Positions 17,025 through 26,287 of a DNA stretch of 64,000 nt are shown here, piece after piece. Every line of letters starts with the position of its first letter. Positions within the stretch are counted from its first letter, which is position 1. The notes beneath the pieces are model-generated. The model ran no database searches. It was not told the origin of the DNA and saw nothing but the letters and a program-made list of their open reading frames with translations. The translations under genes were made by a program, and so were the position numbers. Location: the NCBI GenBank assembly GCA_965202735.1, contig OZ241844.1:2108001-2172000 (forward strand), in the 5' to 3' direction. This stretch comes from HK1 sp965202735. Its GTDB lineage: Bacteria > Pseudomonadota > Gammaproteobacteria > HK1.

Positions 17025-18200
17025 TCATGCGCTCTCCTGCCGGGCGGGCTCTTCCCCGACGGCTCCGCGACGGACCTGCTCGCCCCCGGCCCGGACCTTC
17101 TCCATCACCATGCACTCGTGGATGTAGTCCATCGCATGGGGCTCGGGGTCCGCGCGGACGAGGTCGGCGAAGCTCCGGAAGTAGCGCTCGACGATTGCCC
17201 GGCGCTGCGCCGGGGGGCGGGCCACGTCGAGGGCGTTGACGAAGACCGTCTCGCTCCAGGTCCGGGTGTTGGGGACATAGGCCGAGGCGAAACGCTCGGC
17301 GTCTCCGTCCTCGGCGAAGCGGGCCGCGTAGGGGCAGCGGGTGAAGCGGGTCTCCGCGTGCACGAGCCGCAGCCCGGCCCGGTGGACCGGGCCGCCGGAG
17401 TCGAGCAGCGGCGCATGGAGCTCGGCCGGGGTCCGGTAGAACTGCGGAATGGTCGTCCGCCGGTACTCCGCATCGGTGATCGTTCCGTCGTCGGCCAGCG
17501 CGCGCCACAGGCGGTTCATGACGTCGAACATGTTGGCGCCGCCGGTATTGCCCATGTGGCGGCCGTCGTCGGCGAGCGCGAGGTTCACCGTCATCAGCCG
17601 TCCGCCGGGCTTCAGCTCCGATGCGCGGGCGAGGAGGATGTCCCGCCAGTCGGCGCGGGCCCGGGCGCGCAACGTCTCGAGCTCCTCTCCGTGCGCGCCG
17701 GCCATGTGGACGTGGCCGCTCACCGGACACGGCAACGCGCTCAGCCAGTGCATGGCGGTGGCGGAGAACCCGAAGTCGATGGTCCCGGGCGGGAAGATGG
17801 GCTCGAAGAAGCTCGTCGCGGCGGCGTAGACGAAGATGTCGGCGTGCTCGTCGCGATAGCTCGTCACTCCGGAGCGGCCCCCGTTGGCGGTGGTGAACAG
17901 GGCGGAATAGTCGTTCCCGGGGAGATCGGTGTACGTGATGCACACGGTACGGCGCGGGGCGCGCTCCCGCAGCGCCGCGATCGTCGCCCGGTGGAGGTCC
18001 ATCGAGGTCCCGCCGTCGGCGGCCCCGTAGTCGGCGATGTGGAACGGCGCGCCGGCGCCTGCGACATCCATCTCCAGAATCGCTCCGCACGCCAGATCAC
18101 GGGCGTTGTCGATGGCGTCCTTCGCACCCTGGGTATGGGTGGAGTACTCACCCTCGTGCCACATGGAGATGGTGGATCGCGCCCCGTCGAGCCGGCTCAT
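17025..18200 (-). CDS. SABATH-like SAM-dependent carboxyl methyltransferase
   Basis: 391 residues resembling the Methyltransf_7/SABATH group, best known from plants, which methylates carboxyl groups (salicylate, jasmonate and similar) using S-adenosylmethionine. Visible marks are an early SMWHEGEYSTHTQGAKDAI segment, the SAM-binding IADYGAADGGTS, the YTDLPGNDYSALF segment corresponding to the family NDLPxNDFN motif, and the FSATAMHWLS segment equivalent to SSxxLxWLS. The substrate is unknown. The ATG at 18200 leaves an aligned family N-terminus. A 123-bp mobile element sits just beyond the stop. Confidence 0.82.
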   Translation of the reverse strand: MSRLDGARSTISMWHEGEYSTHTQGAKDAIDNARDLACGAILEMDVAGAGAPFHIADYGAADGGTSMDLHRATIAALRERAPRRTVCITYTDLPGNDYSALFTTANGGRSGVTSYRDEHADIFVYAAATSFFEPIFPPGTIDFGFSATAMHWLSALPCPVSGHVHMAGAHGEELETLRARARADWRDILLARASELKPGGRLMTVNLALADDGRHMGNTGGANMFDVMNRLWRALADDGTITDAEYRRTTIPQFYRTPAELHAPLLDSGGPVHRAGLRLVHAETRFTRCPYAARFAEDGDAERFASAYVPNTRTWSETVFVNALDVARPPAQRRAIVERYFRSFADLVRADPEPHAMDYIHECMVMEKVRAGGEQVRRGAVGEEPARQESA

Positions 18201-18423
18201 GCCAGAGTTCCGTTCGGCTTCGATTCGATCGATTATAGGCAGCTACAGGCGCCGGAGATTACCCCCGGCCGGCGCCGGGCATCCGTGCGCGGCGAACCGG
18301 CCTGAACCGATGGTCCAGCCGCCGTCGGGCGCGGGCGGCGCTCCTCGCCCGCATTGAGATATCGGGACATGCGGCGAGGACGGTGGGGACGGCGAAGGCG
18401 GCGAGGACGGTGAGGACGGTGAA

Positions 18424-19278
18424 TTGATCAAGAGCGCCGTGCTTCCACTGCTGGGCGCCGGGCTCGCGATATTCGGCGGGCTGTGCGTGGCGCTCTACCT
18501 GCTGCAGGAGCAGCTCATCTTTCCGCGCCTGCCGCTCGCGGACGGAGACCGGCACGAGGTCGGGCTCCTGTCCGGCACGTCCGAGATCCGGGTCACGGCG
18601 CACGACGGGACGCGGCTGCACGGGTGGCTCCGACACACAGTCGAAGAGCCGCATTCCCGGGGCCTCGTCATCTATTTCGGCGGCAACGCGGAGGAGGTGT
18701 CCGGGCAGATGCACGATGCGCCGATGCTCGCGCCCTGGTCGGTCGCGGCCATCAACTACCGCGGCTACGGGCTGAGCGAAGGGCGTCCGGGTGAAGCGGC
18801 GCTCGCGGCCGACGCGCTCGTCATCTACGACCGGCTCGCGAAGCGCGCGGACATCGACCCGGACCGCATCGTGGTCTTCGGGCGCAGCCTCGGCAGCGGC
18901 GTCGCGGTACCGCTGGCCGCCGCCCGGCCGGTGCGTGCGGTGGTGCTGGTCTCCCCCTTCGACAGCCTGCGCAGCATTGCCCGGAAGCAATACCCGATCG
19001 TCCCGGTGACCTGGCTCCTCGAGCACCCCTTCGACTCGCTGGCGCACGCCCCGGGCATCGAGGCGCCCCTGCTCGTGATCGCGGGGGAGGGCGACGGCCT
19101 CATCCCGCCCGAGTATTCGCGGCGCCTGTTCGAGGCATGGGCCGGTCCGAAGCAGTGGACGCTCATTCCGGAGGCGGACCACAACGATATCCACACCCGG
19201 CCCGGCTACTGGCCCGCGATAGGGGAGTTCCTCGCGTCCCTCGCGCCGGTGTCCCGAGAACATGACGATGGCGGATGA
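18424..19278 (+). CDS. Membrane-anchored alpha/beta-hydrolase (Bem46/ABHD13-like)
   Basis: 284 residues with one N-terminal membrane helix (about 5-28) followed by an alpha/beta-hydrolase domain. The nucleophile elbow is GRSLGSG, the oxyanion region lies near YFGGNAEE, the acid near GEGDGLIPPEYS, and the catalytic His in EADHNDIH. The NYRGYGLSEGRP segment is typical of the Bem46/ABHD13/17 subfamily, some of which are acyl-protein or peptide hydrolases. The start is a TTG at 18424, because the signal anchor would be lost with any later start. The immediately upstream DNA is a GGACGG-rich micro-repeat. Confidence 0.85.
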   Translation: MIKSAVLPLLGAGLAIFGGLCVALYLLQEQLIFPRLPLADGDRHEVGLLSGTSEIRVTAHDGTRLHGWLRHTVEEPHSRGLVIYFGGNAEEVSGQMHDAPMLAPWSVAAINYRGYGLSEGRPGEAALAADALVIYDRLAKRADIDPDRIVVFGRSLGSGVAVPLAAARPVRAVVLVSPFDSLRSIARKQYPIVPVTWLLEHPFDSLAHAPGIEAPLLVIAGEGDGLIPPEYSRRLFEAWAGPKQWTLIPEADHNDIHTRPGYWPAIGEFLASLAPVSREHDDGG

Positions 19279-19301
19279 TCGTGCCCGCCGCCCATCCGCG
19301 A

Positions 19302-19448
19302 GCGGCCGGACCGGTTCACGCCGACCGATCTTCCACGGATCGGTAGTGTCTCAGTTTGACTCCGGGACCGTTGTGCGGCCGGACCGGCTCACGCCGACCG
19401 ATCTTCCGCGGATCGGTAGTGTCTCAGTTTGACTCCGGGACCGTTGTG
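19302..19448 (+). repeat. 73-bp tandem duplication overlapping the end of 540-bp element copy 2
   Basis: The stretch from GCGGCCGGACCGG to CCGGGACCGTTGTG occurs twice with period 73 bp. Each unit contains a small hairpin, ACCGATC...GATCGGT, and the TAGTGTCTCAGTTTGACT terminus of the 540-bp element, so that element has one doubled end. Confidence 0.75.
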
Positions 19449-19955
19449 TCGTGTTGAGGAAGAAAGTCGAACCGAGGCGCCACCCGTCGTCGGGAAGGGT
19501 GTACGTCCGGTTTGCCAGAGCCCTCGTTTCCGGTTCCGGGAGACCCTGGGGACAAGGGCATCGCGCGCACGGTTCGCAAAGGCGGGATGGCCCTGGTCCG
19601 GAAAAGAAGCCCCTCTCCCCCCGGGAGAGGGGTTTGGGGTGAGGGGGACCGACTCATCGCCGCGCCCTCACCCCCGGCCCCTCTCCCGGGGGGAGAGGGG
19701 AGAAGATCGGGTGTCTTCTCCTGAATCCGTCGACTCCGGCAACAGCCGTTCGAGCTCTCCCCCCGGGATGAGGGGGGAACGCGGGTGTCTTCGGGCCGCC
19801 CGCCGCCTCCACTTCATGCGGCGCGAGGGTCAACCCGGCCATGAGCCCGGCCATGAGCCCGGCCATGAATATTCCGACACCGAGCCAGGGAGTGCCTCAG
19901 CTTGACTTCGGGGCAGTGATGTCGCGCGGAGGAAGAAAGTCAAAATGAGACACTA
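19417..19955. mobile_element. 540-bp non-coding terminal-inverted-repeat element, copy 2 (inverted)
   Basis: The ends TAGTGTCTCAGTTTGACT (19417-19434) and the complement of TAGTGTCTCATTTTGACT (19938-19955) match at 17 of 18 positions. The interior is the reverse of copy 1: first the unique segment (about 19480-19610), then palindromic CCCCTCTCC...GGGGAGAGGGG blocks (about 19610-19705). The length equals that of copy 1. No coding capacity is recognised. No clear target duplication was found. Confidence 0.75.
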
Positions 19956-19964
19956 CCCGCGGAC

Positions 19965-20086
19965 CAGCAATTCCCGCCAGGCGGAAACATGCCCTCGAAA
20001 TCCCCTCGCCGGGGCGCTCCGGTGGCCAAAATCGCGCCGGAATCCCCCCGCGGTACGGCCTCTCCGGGCGCTGGCGGGAATCGCTG
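19965..20086 (-). mobile_element. 122-bp inverted-repeat element, copy C
   Basis: It lies in reverse orientation relative to copy B: it begins CAGCAATTCCCGCCAG and ends CTGGCGGGAATCGCTG. The flanks are CCCGCGGAC and CCCACGGAT, a 7/9 match whose two differences are both transitions, compatible with a decayed target duplication. It sits nine bases from the 540-bp element. Confidence 0.8.
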
Positions 20087-20178
20087 CCCACGGATCGATG
20101 CGCTTGCTTCGCATCGTTCGATCTCCCAACATGACCCAGGGTCGTACCGAGTGAAGCCGCGACCGCAGGAGCCCGCCG

Positions 20179-20928
20179 ATGTCCGCGACCGATCCGAGAG
20201 TCCTCGTCTTCCAGCACATCGCCATCGAGCACCCGGGCGTGTTCCGGGACTTCATGCGCGAGGACGGCATCGAGTGGACCGCGGTCGAGCTCGACGACGG
20301 GGAGCCGATCCCGGCTCTGGACGGCTACGACGCGCTCTGGGTCATGGGCGGCCCGATGGACGTCTGGGAGGACGACGCCTACCCGTGGCTGGAGCCCGAG
20401 CGCGCGGCCATCCGGGAGGCGGTCGTCGAGCGGAAGATGCCGTTCCTCGGCTTCTGTCTCGGCCACCAGCTTCTCGCGCAGGCGCTCGGCGGCGAGGTCG
20501 GGCCGGCGAGGACGCCCGAGATCGGGATCCTGGAAGTCGAGCTGACCGGCGCGGGTCGCGCGAGCCCGATCTTCGACGGCCTGCCGAACGTCCACTCGTG
20601 CCTGCAATGGCACGGCGCCGAGGTGCTGCGCACACCGGCCGGCGCACAGACGCTCGCCGCGTCCCGGGACTGCGCGGTGCAGGCCCTCGGCTTCGCCGGC
20701 CATGCCTTCAGCATCCAGTACCATGTCGAGATCACCGGCGACACGGTCCCGCAGTGGGGTGCGGTCCCCGAATACGAGCAGGCCCTGGAGCGCGCAGTGG
20801 GAGAAGGCGCACTGGCCGCGTTCGAGGCCGCCGCGGCCGCCAGCATGGCCGACTTCAACCGCAATGCGCGCCGCATCTACGACAACTTCATGGGCATCGT
20901 CCGCCGGACCCGTGCGCGCGCCGCGTGA
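20179..20928 (+). CDS. Class I glutamine amidotransferase-domain protein
   Basis: A 249-residue single-domain class I amidotransferase. The nucleophile is Cys93 in GFCLGHQ and the His-x-Glu pair is H182/E184 in QYHVE. It is of the free-standing GMP-synthase-like type often annotated only as 'type 1 glutamine amidotransferase'; some relatives hydrolyse gamma-glutamyl compounds. It begins at the ATG at 20179. It heads a co-oriented pair with the cytosine deaminase, separated by a 2 x 111-bp tandem repeat, next to uracil-catabolism genes, so a role in nitrogen metabolism is plausible but unproven. Confidence 0.85.
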   Translation: MSATDPRVLVFQHIAIEHPGVFRDFMREDGIEWTAVELDDGEPIPALDGYDALWVMGGPMDVWEDDAYPWLEPERAAIREAVVERKMPFLGFCLGHQLLAQALGGEVGPARTPEIGILEVELTGAGRASPIFDGLPNVHSCLQWHGAEVLRTPAGAQTLAASRDCAVQALGFAGHAFSIQYHVEITGDTVPQWGAVPEYEQALERAVGEGALAAFEAAAAASMADFNRNARRIYDNFMGIVRRTRARAA

Positions 20929-20939
20929 AGGGCGATCGG

Positions 20940-21161
20940 CGCCCGCGCTTCCACGGCCTGTCCGGGCGGCGTCGGCGGCTCGCGCGCCTGCCCCGGGAAC
21001 TCCGCCCTCTTGCGTCGGGCGCTGCCGCCCGGCCGGGAACGTCCAACCGGCGCCCGCGCTTTCACGGCCTGTCCGGGCGGCGTCGGCGGCTCGCGCGCAT
21101 GTCCCGGGAATTCCGCCCTCTTGCGCCGGGCGCTGCCGCCCGGCCGGGAACGTCCAACCGG
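20940..21161 (+). repeat. Two tandem 111-bp units between the amidotransferase and deaminase genes
   Basis: The segment starting CGCCCGCGCTT at 20940 repeats at 21051 with only a few substitutions, and the second unit ends at 21161. The first unit starts 11 bp beyond the amidotransferase stop. Confidence 0.9.
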
Positions 21162-21176
21162 CTACGGAGATCGCGC

Positions 21177-21641
21177 ATGTCTCTTGGTACCCCTGCTCCT
21201 GAAGACCGCGGGTTCATGCGCGAGGCGTACGCCGAAGCCCTCGCGAGCTACGAAGCGGGCGGCGTTCCGGTCGGCGCGGTGATGGTCGAGAACGCGGAGA
21301 TCATCGGCCGCGGCCACAACCGCCGGGTGCAGGATTCGAACCCCGTCTCGCACGGCGAGACCGACTGCATGAAGAACGCGGGGCGACGGCCCGACTACTC
21401 CCGGGTCACCATGTACACCACGCTGAGCCCGTGCATGATGTGCGCCGGGACCATCCTCCAGTTCGGCATCCGGAGGGTCGTCGTCGGCGAGGCGAAGAAC
21501 TTCGCCGGCAACCTCGAGTTCCTGAGCGCGCGGGGCGTCGAGGTGGTCCTCATGCACGACGAGGCGTGCATCGAGCTCATGTCCCGATTCATCGCCAAAC
21601 GCCCGGACCTGTGGTACGAGGACATCGCGGGCAACGGGTAG
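21177..21641 (+). CDS. Cytosine deaminase of the yeast Fcy1 type
   Basis: 154 residues. The zinc site is H59-x-E61 (SHGETD), with C86 and C89 in SPCMMCA. The whole protein follows yeast cytosine deaminase closely in order and spacing: GGVPVGA, GRGHNRR, MYTTLSPCxMC, FGIRRVVVGE, NF, then the end IAKRPDLWYEDI. It is unlike bacterial CodA, which is a large amidohydrolase. The predicted reaction is cytosine to uracil plus ammonia. Its convergent neighbour is upp, followed by URC4 and URC1, so uracil made here could be routed to UMP and the URC pathway. The ATG at 21177 is preferred over the long upstream open frame, which runs through the repeat. Confidence 0.88.
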   Translation: MSLGTPAPEDRGFMREAYAEALASYEAGGVPVGAVMVENAEIIGRGHNRRVQDSNPVSHGETDCMKNAGRRPDYSRVTMYTTLSPCMMCAGTILQFGIRRVVVGEAKNFAGNLEFLSARGVEVVLMHDEACIELMSRFIAKRPDLWYEDIAGNG

Positions 21642-21689
21642 GGCCGTGCGGCATCCGTGCGAGCGCGAGCGCCTCCCGGCCGCTCGCCC

Positions 21690-22319
21690 CTACTTCGTTC
21701 CGTAGAGGCGGTCCCCGGCGTCGCCGAGTCCGGGCACGATGTAGCCGTGGTCGTTCAGGTGCGAGTCGATGGCGGCGGTGTAGACGGGGACGTCCGGGTG
21801 CGCCCGCCGGAAGGCATCGACCCCCTCCGGGGATGCGAGCAGGCAGACCATCTTGATGTCCCTTGCCCCGGCTTCCTTGATGCGCGCGACCGCGGCGATG
21901 GCCGAGTTCGCGGTGGCGAGCATCGGATCGAGCATGATCACCGGACGGTCTTCGAGGTCGTCGGGCACCTTGAAGTAGTACTCCACCGCCACGAGGGTCT
22001 CCGGATCCCGATAGAGCCCGATGTGGCCGACGCGGGCCGAGGGCACCAGATCGAGCATCCCTTCGAGCAGCCCGTTGCCGGCGCGCAGGATCGAGATCAG
22101 CGCGAGCTTCTTCCCCGACAGGAACGGCGCCGGCATCTCGGTCAGCGGCGTGGTGATGGTGCGCGTCTCGATGACGAGGTCGCGCGTCACCTCGTAGCCG
22201 AGCAGCAGCGAGATCTCGTTCAGGAGCTGCCGGAACTTCGCGGTCGGGGTGTCCTTGCGCCGCATGAGCGAGAGCTTGTGCTGGACGAGGGGATGATCGA
22301 TTACGGTGACTTCGGCCAT
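21690..22319 (-). CDS. upp: Uracil phosphoribosyltransferase
   Basis: A 209-residue phosphoribosyltransferase making UMP from uracil and PRPP. It opens with the family-typical VTVIDHPLVQHKLSLMRRKDT, carries ISILRAGNGLLEGM, and has the PRPP loop LDPMLATANSA followed by the uracil-binding YIVPGLGDAGDRLYGTK at the C-terminus. The length is standard for Upp. The ATG at 22319 is preferred to a GTG nine bases upstream. It lies 46 bp upstream of the URC4 stop side, on the same strand, and probably forms one transcription unit with URC1 and URC4. Confidence 0.96.
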   Translation of the reverse strand: MAEVTVIDHPLVQHKLSLMRRKDTPTAKFRQLLNEISLLLGYEVTRDLVIETRTITTPLTEMPAPFLSGKKLALISILRAGNGLLEGMLDLVPSARVGHIGLYRDPETLVAVEYYFKVPDDLEDRPVIMLDPMLATANSAIAAVARIKEAGARDIKMVCLLASPEGVDAFRRAHPDVPVYTAAIDSHLNDHGYIVPGLGDAGDRLYGTK

Positions 22320-22365
22320 CTCAGGCACTCCGTGGCAACGGATTCATATCGGCGGGCGCACGCTG

Positions 22366-23580
22366 TCAGAACACCGTGCCGTCGCTCGCGACCTCGAGCG
22401 GCGGCCCGCCGCCGGGGCGGCGCTCGGCCGCGATGCGGCGTCCCGCGCTCCAGGTGCCGCCCTCCAGCATCACGACGAGCGGCGGAGGATCGCGGGCGAG
22501 ACCAAGGCGTTCCCACACCAGCGGCGCGAGGCGGTCGAGCAGCGCCACGGTGAGCGCGCGCCACTCGACGACGAGCTCCGAATCGACCGCGAGCGGCGGC
22601 GCCGCCGCGCCGGGGTCGCGCAGCGCGAGGACGCCGAGATCGACGAACAGTCCCCCGTTGCGGTACTCCGCGAGGCCGGTGAGCGCATCGATCCCGGTGA
22701 CATCGACGCCCGCCTCGAGCATCGGCTCGACGAGCGAATAGGCGAGCCACTGCGAGAGCTTGTGAAACGGCACGAGCCCGTGGGTCGCGTCGTCGCGCTC
22801 CAGGGCGGAATGCCGCCACACGTCGCCGAGATTGACTCCCTCGAGGGCGATGCGGCCGGGCCAGATCGCGCCGAGGCCGTGAAGCACGGCGTACAGCACG
22901 TCTCCGAGAGGCACGGAGACGCGGTCCGCGGTCAGGAAATCGAACAGATGGCCGGGACGCGCCGGAGCGTCTCCGAACCACTCGGGATGCGCGCGGAGCG
23001 CATCGCCCAGCGCATGCAGCAGCGCGACCCGGCCGTCGAGTCCGGCGAGCGGATTCCCGTCCCCGGCCTGGAACCCCCGCGAGACGGTTTCCGCCGTCAG
23101 CCGCGAGAGCCCGCCGGCGTCGGCACGAAGCGGCTGCCCGGGGTCGGACGAGAGCGCGCCGGAGGCGAACAGGTGCAGGCTCGCGACCCCGAGGCCCTCG
23201 GACCGCGCGAGCTCGACTCCCGTATCGGGGTCCCGCCACCGCCAGACCGTCCCCGCTCCCGCATCGAGGAGCACGCTGGTGACCGCGAGGTCGAACCGGA
23301 TGCGCGCCCGTTCGGCGCCGTCGATTCCCGCGAGCAGCGGCGCGACGCGATCCATGCCGCCAGCCTCGAAGTGCCGCCAGCGGCTGTGGAACGGAATGTC
23401 CAGCGACGGGTAGTTGCGCCGCACCTCGTCCGCGACGTAGTCGGCGGTGACGGCGAGCCGCTGCGCATCGAGCACGAAGTGCGGGAGAGCGTTCCGCTCG
23501 CATGCGGCGAGCAGCTCGTGGCAGCGCTCCCGCACCGCGCCGGCGCCGAGGAGCGCGGCGACGGCGGGATCAGGCCGCAT
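22366..23580 (-). CDS. URC4/DUF1688 uracil-catabolism protein
   Basis: About 404 residues of the DUF1688 family, whose founding member Urc4 is required for the URC route of uracil degradation in the yeast Lachancea kluyveri; bacterial homologs cluster with URC1 and upp. Typical family segments are AALLGAGAVRERCH, YPSLDIPFHSRWRHF, FDLAVTSVLLDAGAG, FDFLTADRVSVPLGDVLY and the conserved GGLFVDLGVLALRDP. The biochemical activity is, to my knowledge, unsettled. I chose the ATG at 23580 because relatives begin a few residues before AALLGAGAVR; 23619 is a longer alternative. Confidence 0.88.
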   Translation of the reverse strand: MRPDPAVAALLGAGAVRERCHELLAACERNALPHFVLDAQRLAVTADYVADEVRRNYPSLDIPFHSRWRHFEAGGMDRVAPLLAGIDGAERARIRFDLAVTSVLLDAGAGTVWRWRDPDTGVELARSEGLGVASLHLFASGALSSDPGQPLRADAGGLSRLTAETVSRGFQAGDGNPLAGLDGRVALLHALGDALRAHPEWFGDAPARPGHLFDFLTADRVSVPLGDVLYAVLHGLGAIWPGRIALEGVNLGDVWRHSALERDDATHGLVPFHKLSQWLAYSLVEPMLEAGVDVTGIDALTGLAEYRNGGLFVDLGVLALRDPGAAAPPLAVDSELVVEWRALTVALLDRLAPLVWERLGLARDPPPLVVMLEGGTWSAGRRIAAERRPGGGPPLEVASDGTVF

Positions 23581-23729
23581 CGCCCGCCAGCCCGCGGCCG
23601 GGAGCGCACACCGGCGCATGGCCGGGGACGCTGACGAGAAGAATTGCCCCGCCCCGGGTCGAGCGCATCGTCGCGCAGGAACGGAAGCCCCTTCCGGATG
23701 CGGCCGGCAGCCTTGCTTCGGGCACTGTC

Positions 23730-24977
<1,248 letters not shown>

Positions 24978-25084
24978 TCGGGTCGGGACATTCGGTGGAT
25001 GGTCCGGCTTGCCGGCCCGGGACCGGCGAAGGGACGGAAGATAGCAGAAACGTCCGGGCGGAATGGCGTCACACCGTCACCGCG

Positions 25085-25336
25085 CAGCGATTCCCGCCAG
25101 GCGGGAACAGACCCCTGAAATCCCCTCGATTCGACGCTCTGAAGGTCGAAATCACACCGAGCGCGATCTCGACCCTCGGGGCGTTCGGCCGAGGGGGCTC
25201 CCGGGACCATTGGCACATGGACAACGAACGCATCCACGAATGGGCCGCTCGAGCACGCCTCGGCGCCCGCCGGGCCGACAAGAAACGAGCCCTGAGGGGA
25301 CTCCGGGAGCATGTTCGCGCCGGGCGGGAATGGCTG
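25085..25336. mobile_element. 252-bp variant of the inverted-repeat element, copy D, with perfect 9-bp target duplication
   Basis: The flanks GTCACCGCG at 25076-25084 and 25337-25345 are identical. Both ends are of the same 'right-end' type in opposite orientation: the left reads CAGCGATTCCCGCCAGGCGG, the right GCCGGGCGGGAATGGCTG. The interior contains an about 80-bp stretch (25210-25290) absent from the short copies. The duplication includes the stop codon of the DnaJ-like gene (minus strand CGCGGTGAC). Confidence 0.88.
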
Positions 25337-25337
25337 G

Positions 25338-26231
25338 TCACCGCGGGAAATCCGGCCTCGGATCGAAGGGAATGGTCTCCGCCATCCTGCGGTACAGCGA
25401 CTCGGCCTCCGGCGAATCGGCGGGCGGGGTGACGATCTCCAGGACGACGTACTGGTCGCCGGCCGGCCGGCCGGGAAGCCCGCGTCCCTTCAGCCGCAGC
25501 GTCCGGCCGGCCCGGGAGCCGCGGGGGATCTTCAGGTCGACCTTGCCTCCGAGGGTGGGGACCGCGACCGTCGCTCCCAGAGCGGCCTCCCAAGGGGCGA
25601 CCGGCAGCTTGAGGTGCACGTTGCGGCCTTCCGCCCTGAACAGTGGGTGCGCCGCGAGCGCAACGGTGAGGTACAGGTCTCCCGCCGGTCCCCCGCCCGC
25701 TCCGGCGCCGCCCTGACCGCCCAGACGGATGCGCTGGCCTTCCGTGACCCCCTTCGGAATCCTCACGCTCAACGTCCGGCCGCGGACGGTGACGTTGCGG
25801 GTCGCTCCGCGGTAGGCGTCCTCGAGCGGGACCTCGACCCTGACGCTCAGATCCCCGCCCCTGGCCCGCATGGGGCCGCGCGCGCCGGCGGCGCCGTCGC
25901 GCCCGAACAGCGTCTCGAAGAAGTCGCTGAAGCCGGAGTCGCCGGAGAACCCGGCGCCGCCGAAGTCGAACTGCCGCTCCCATCCCGGCGGCGGCCGGAA
26001 CTCCTGGCCGTGCTCCCAGTCCTTGCCGAACCGGTCGTAGGCCGCCCGCTTCTCGGGGTCCTTCAGGACCTCGTATGCCTCGCCGACCTCCTTGAAGCGC
26101 GCCTCGGCGTCGGACTCCTTCGAGACATCCGGGTGGTACCTGCGCGCGAGACGCCGGTACGCACGCTTGATGTCGTCCTGCGACGCGCCGCGCGCGACTC
26201 CGAGCGTCTCGTAGTAGTCCCTGAACCGCAT
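25338..26231 (-). CDS. DnaJ-class cochaperone, CbpA type
   Basis: 297 residues. The N-terminal J domain (1-70) has the HPD motif in ARRYHPDVSK; then come a G/F-rich linker and two C-terminal substrate-binding domains with no zinc-finger cysteines, as in CbpA. The end GRGLPGRPAGDQYVVLEI is typical. It would stimulate a DnaK ATPase and deliver substrates. It lies 56 bp downstream of htpX on the same strand and near groESL, forming a protein-quality block. Its stop codon is inside the 9-bp duplication created by element D, so the insertion left the reading frame intact. Confidence 0.93.
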   Translation of the reverse strand: MRFRDYYETLGVARGASQDDIKRAYRRLARRYHPDVSKESDAEARFKEVGEAYEVLKDPEKRAAYDRFGKDWEHGQEFRPPPGWERQFDFGGAGFSGDSGFSDFFETLFGRDGAAGARGPMRARGGDLSVRVEVPLEDAYRGATRNVTVRGRTLSVRIPKGVTEGQRIRLGGQGGAGAGGGPAGDLYLTVALAAHPLFRAEGRNVHLKLPVAPWEAALGATVAVPTLGGKVDLKIPRGSRAGRTLRLKGRGLPGRPAGDQYVVLEIVTPPADSPEAESLYRRMAETIPFDPRPDFPR

Positions 26232-26287
26232 CGCCTGCCGATGCCCCCATGCGTCGTCCGGTACCGGCCCGCTCTCAGCGCCGCACG

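Noticed and set aside
25206..25336. A peptide-coding gene inside element copy D (MDNERIHEWAARARLGARRA)
   Set aside because: The frame runs on through the target duplication into the antisense of the DnaJ-like gene, with no ribosome-binding site and no family.
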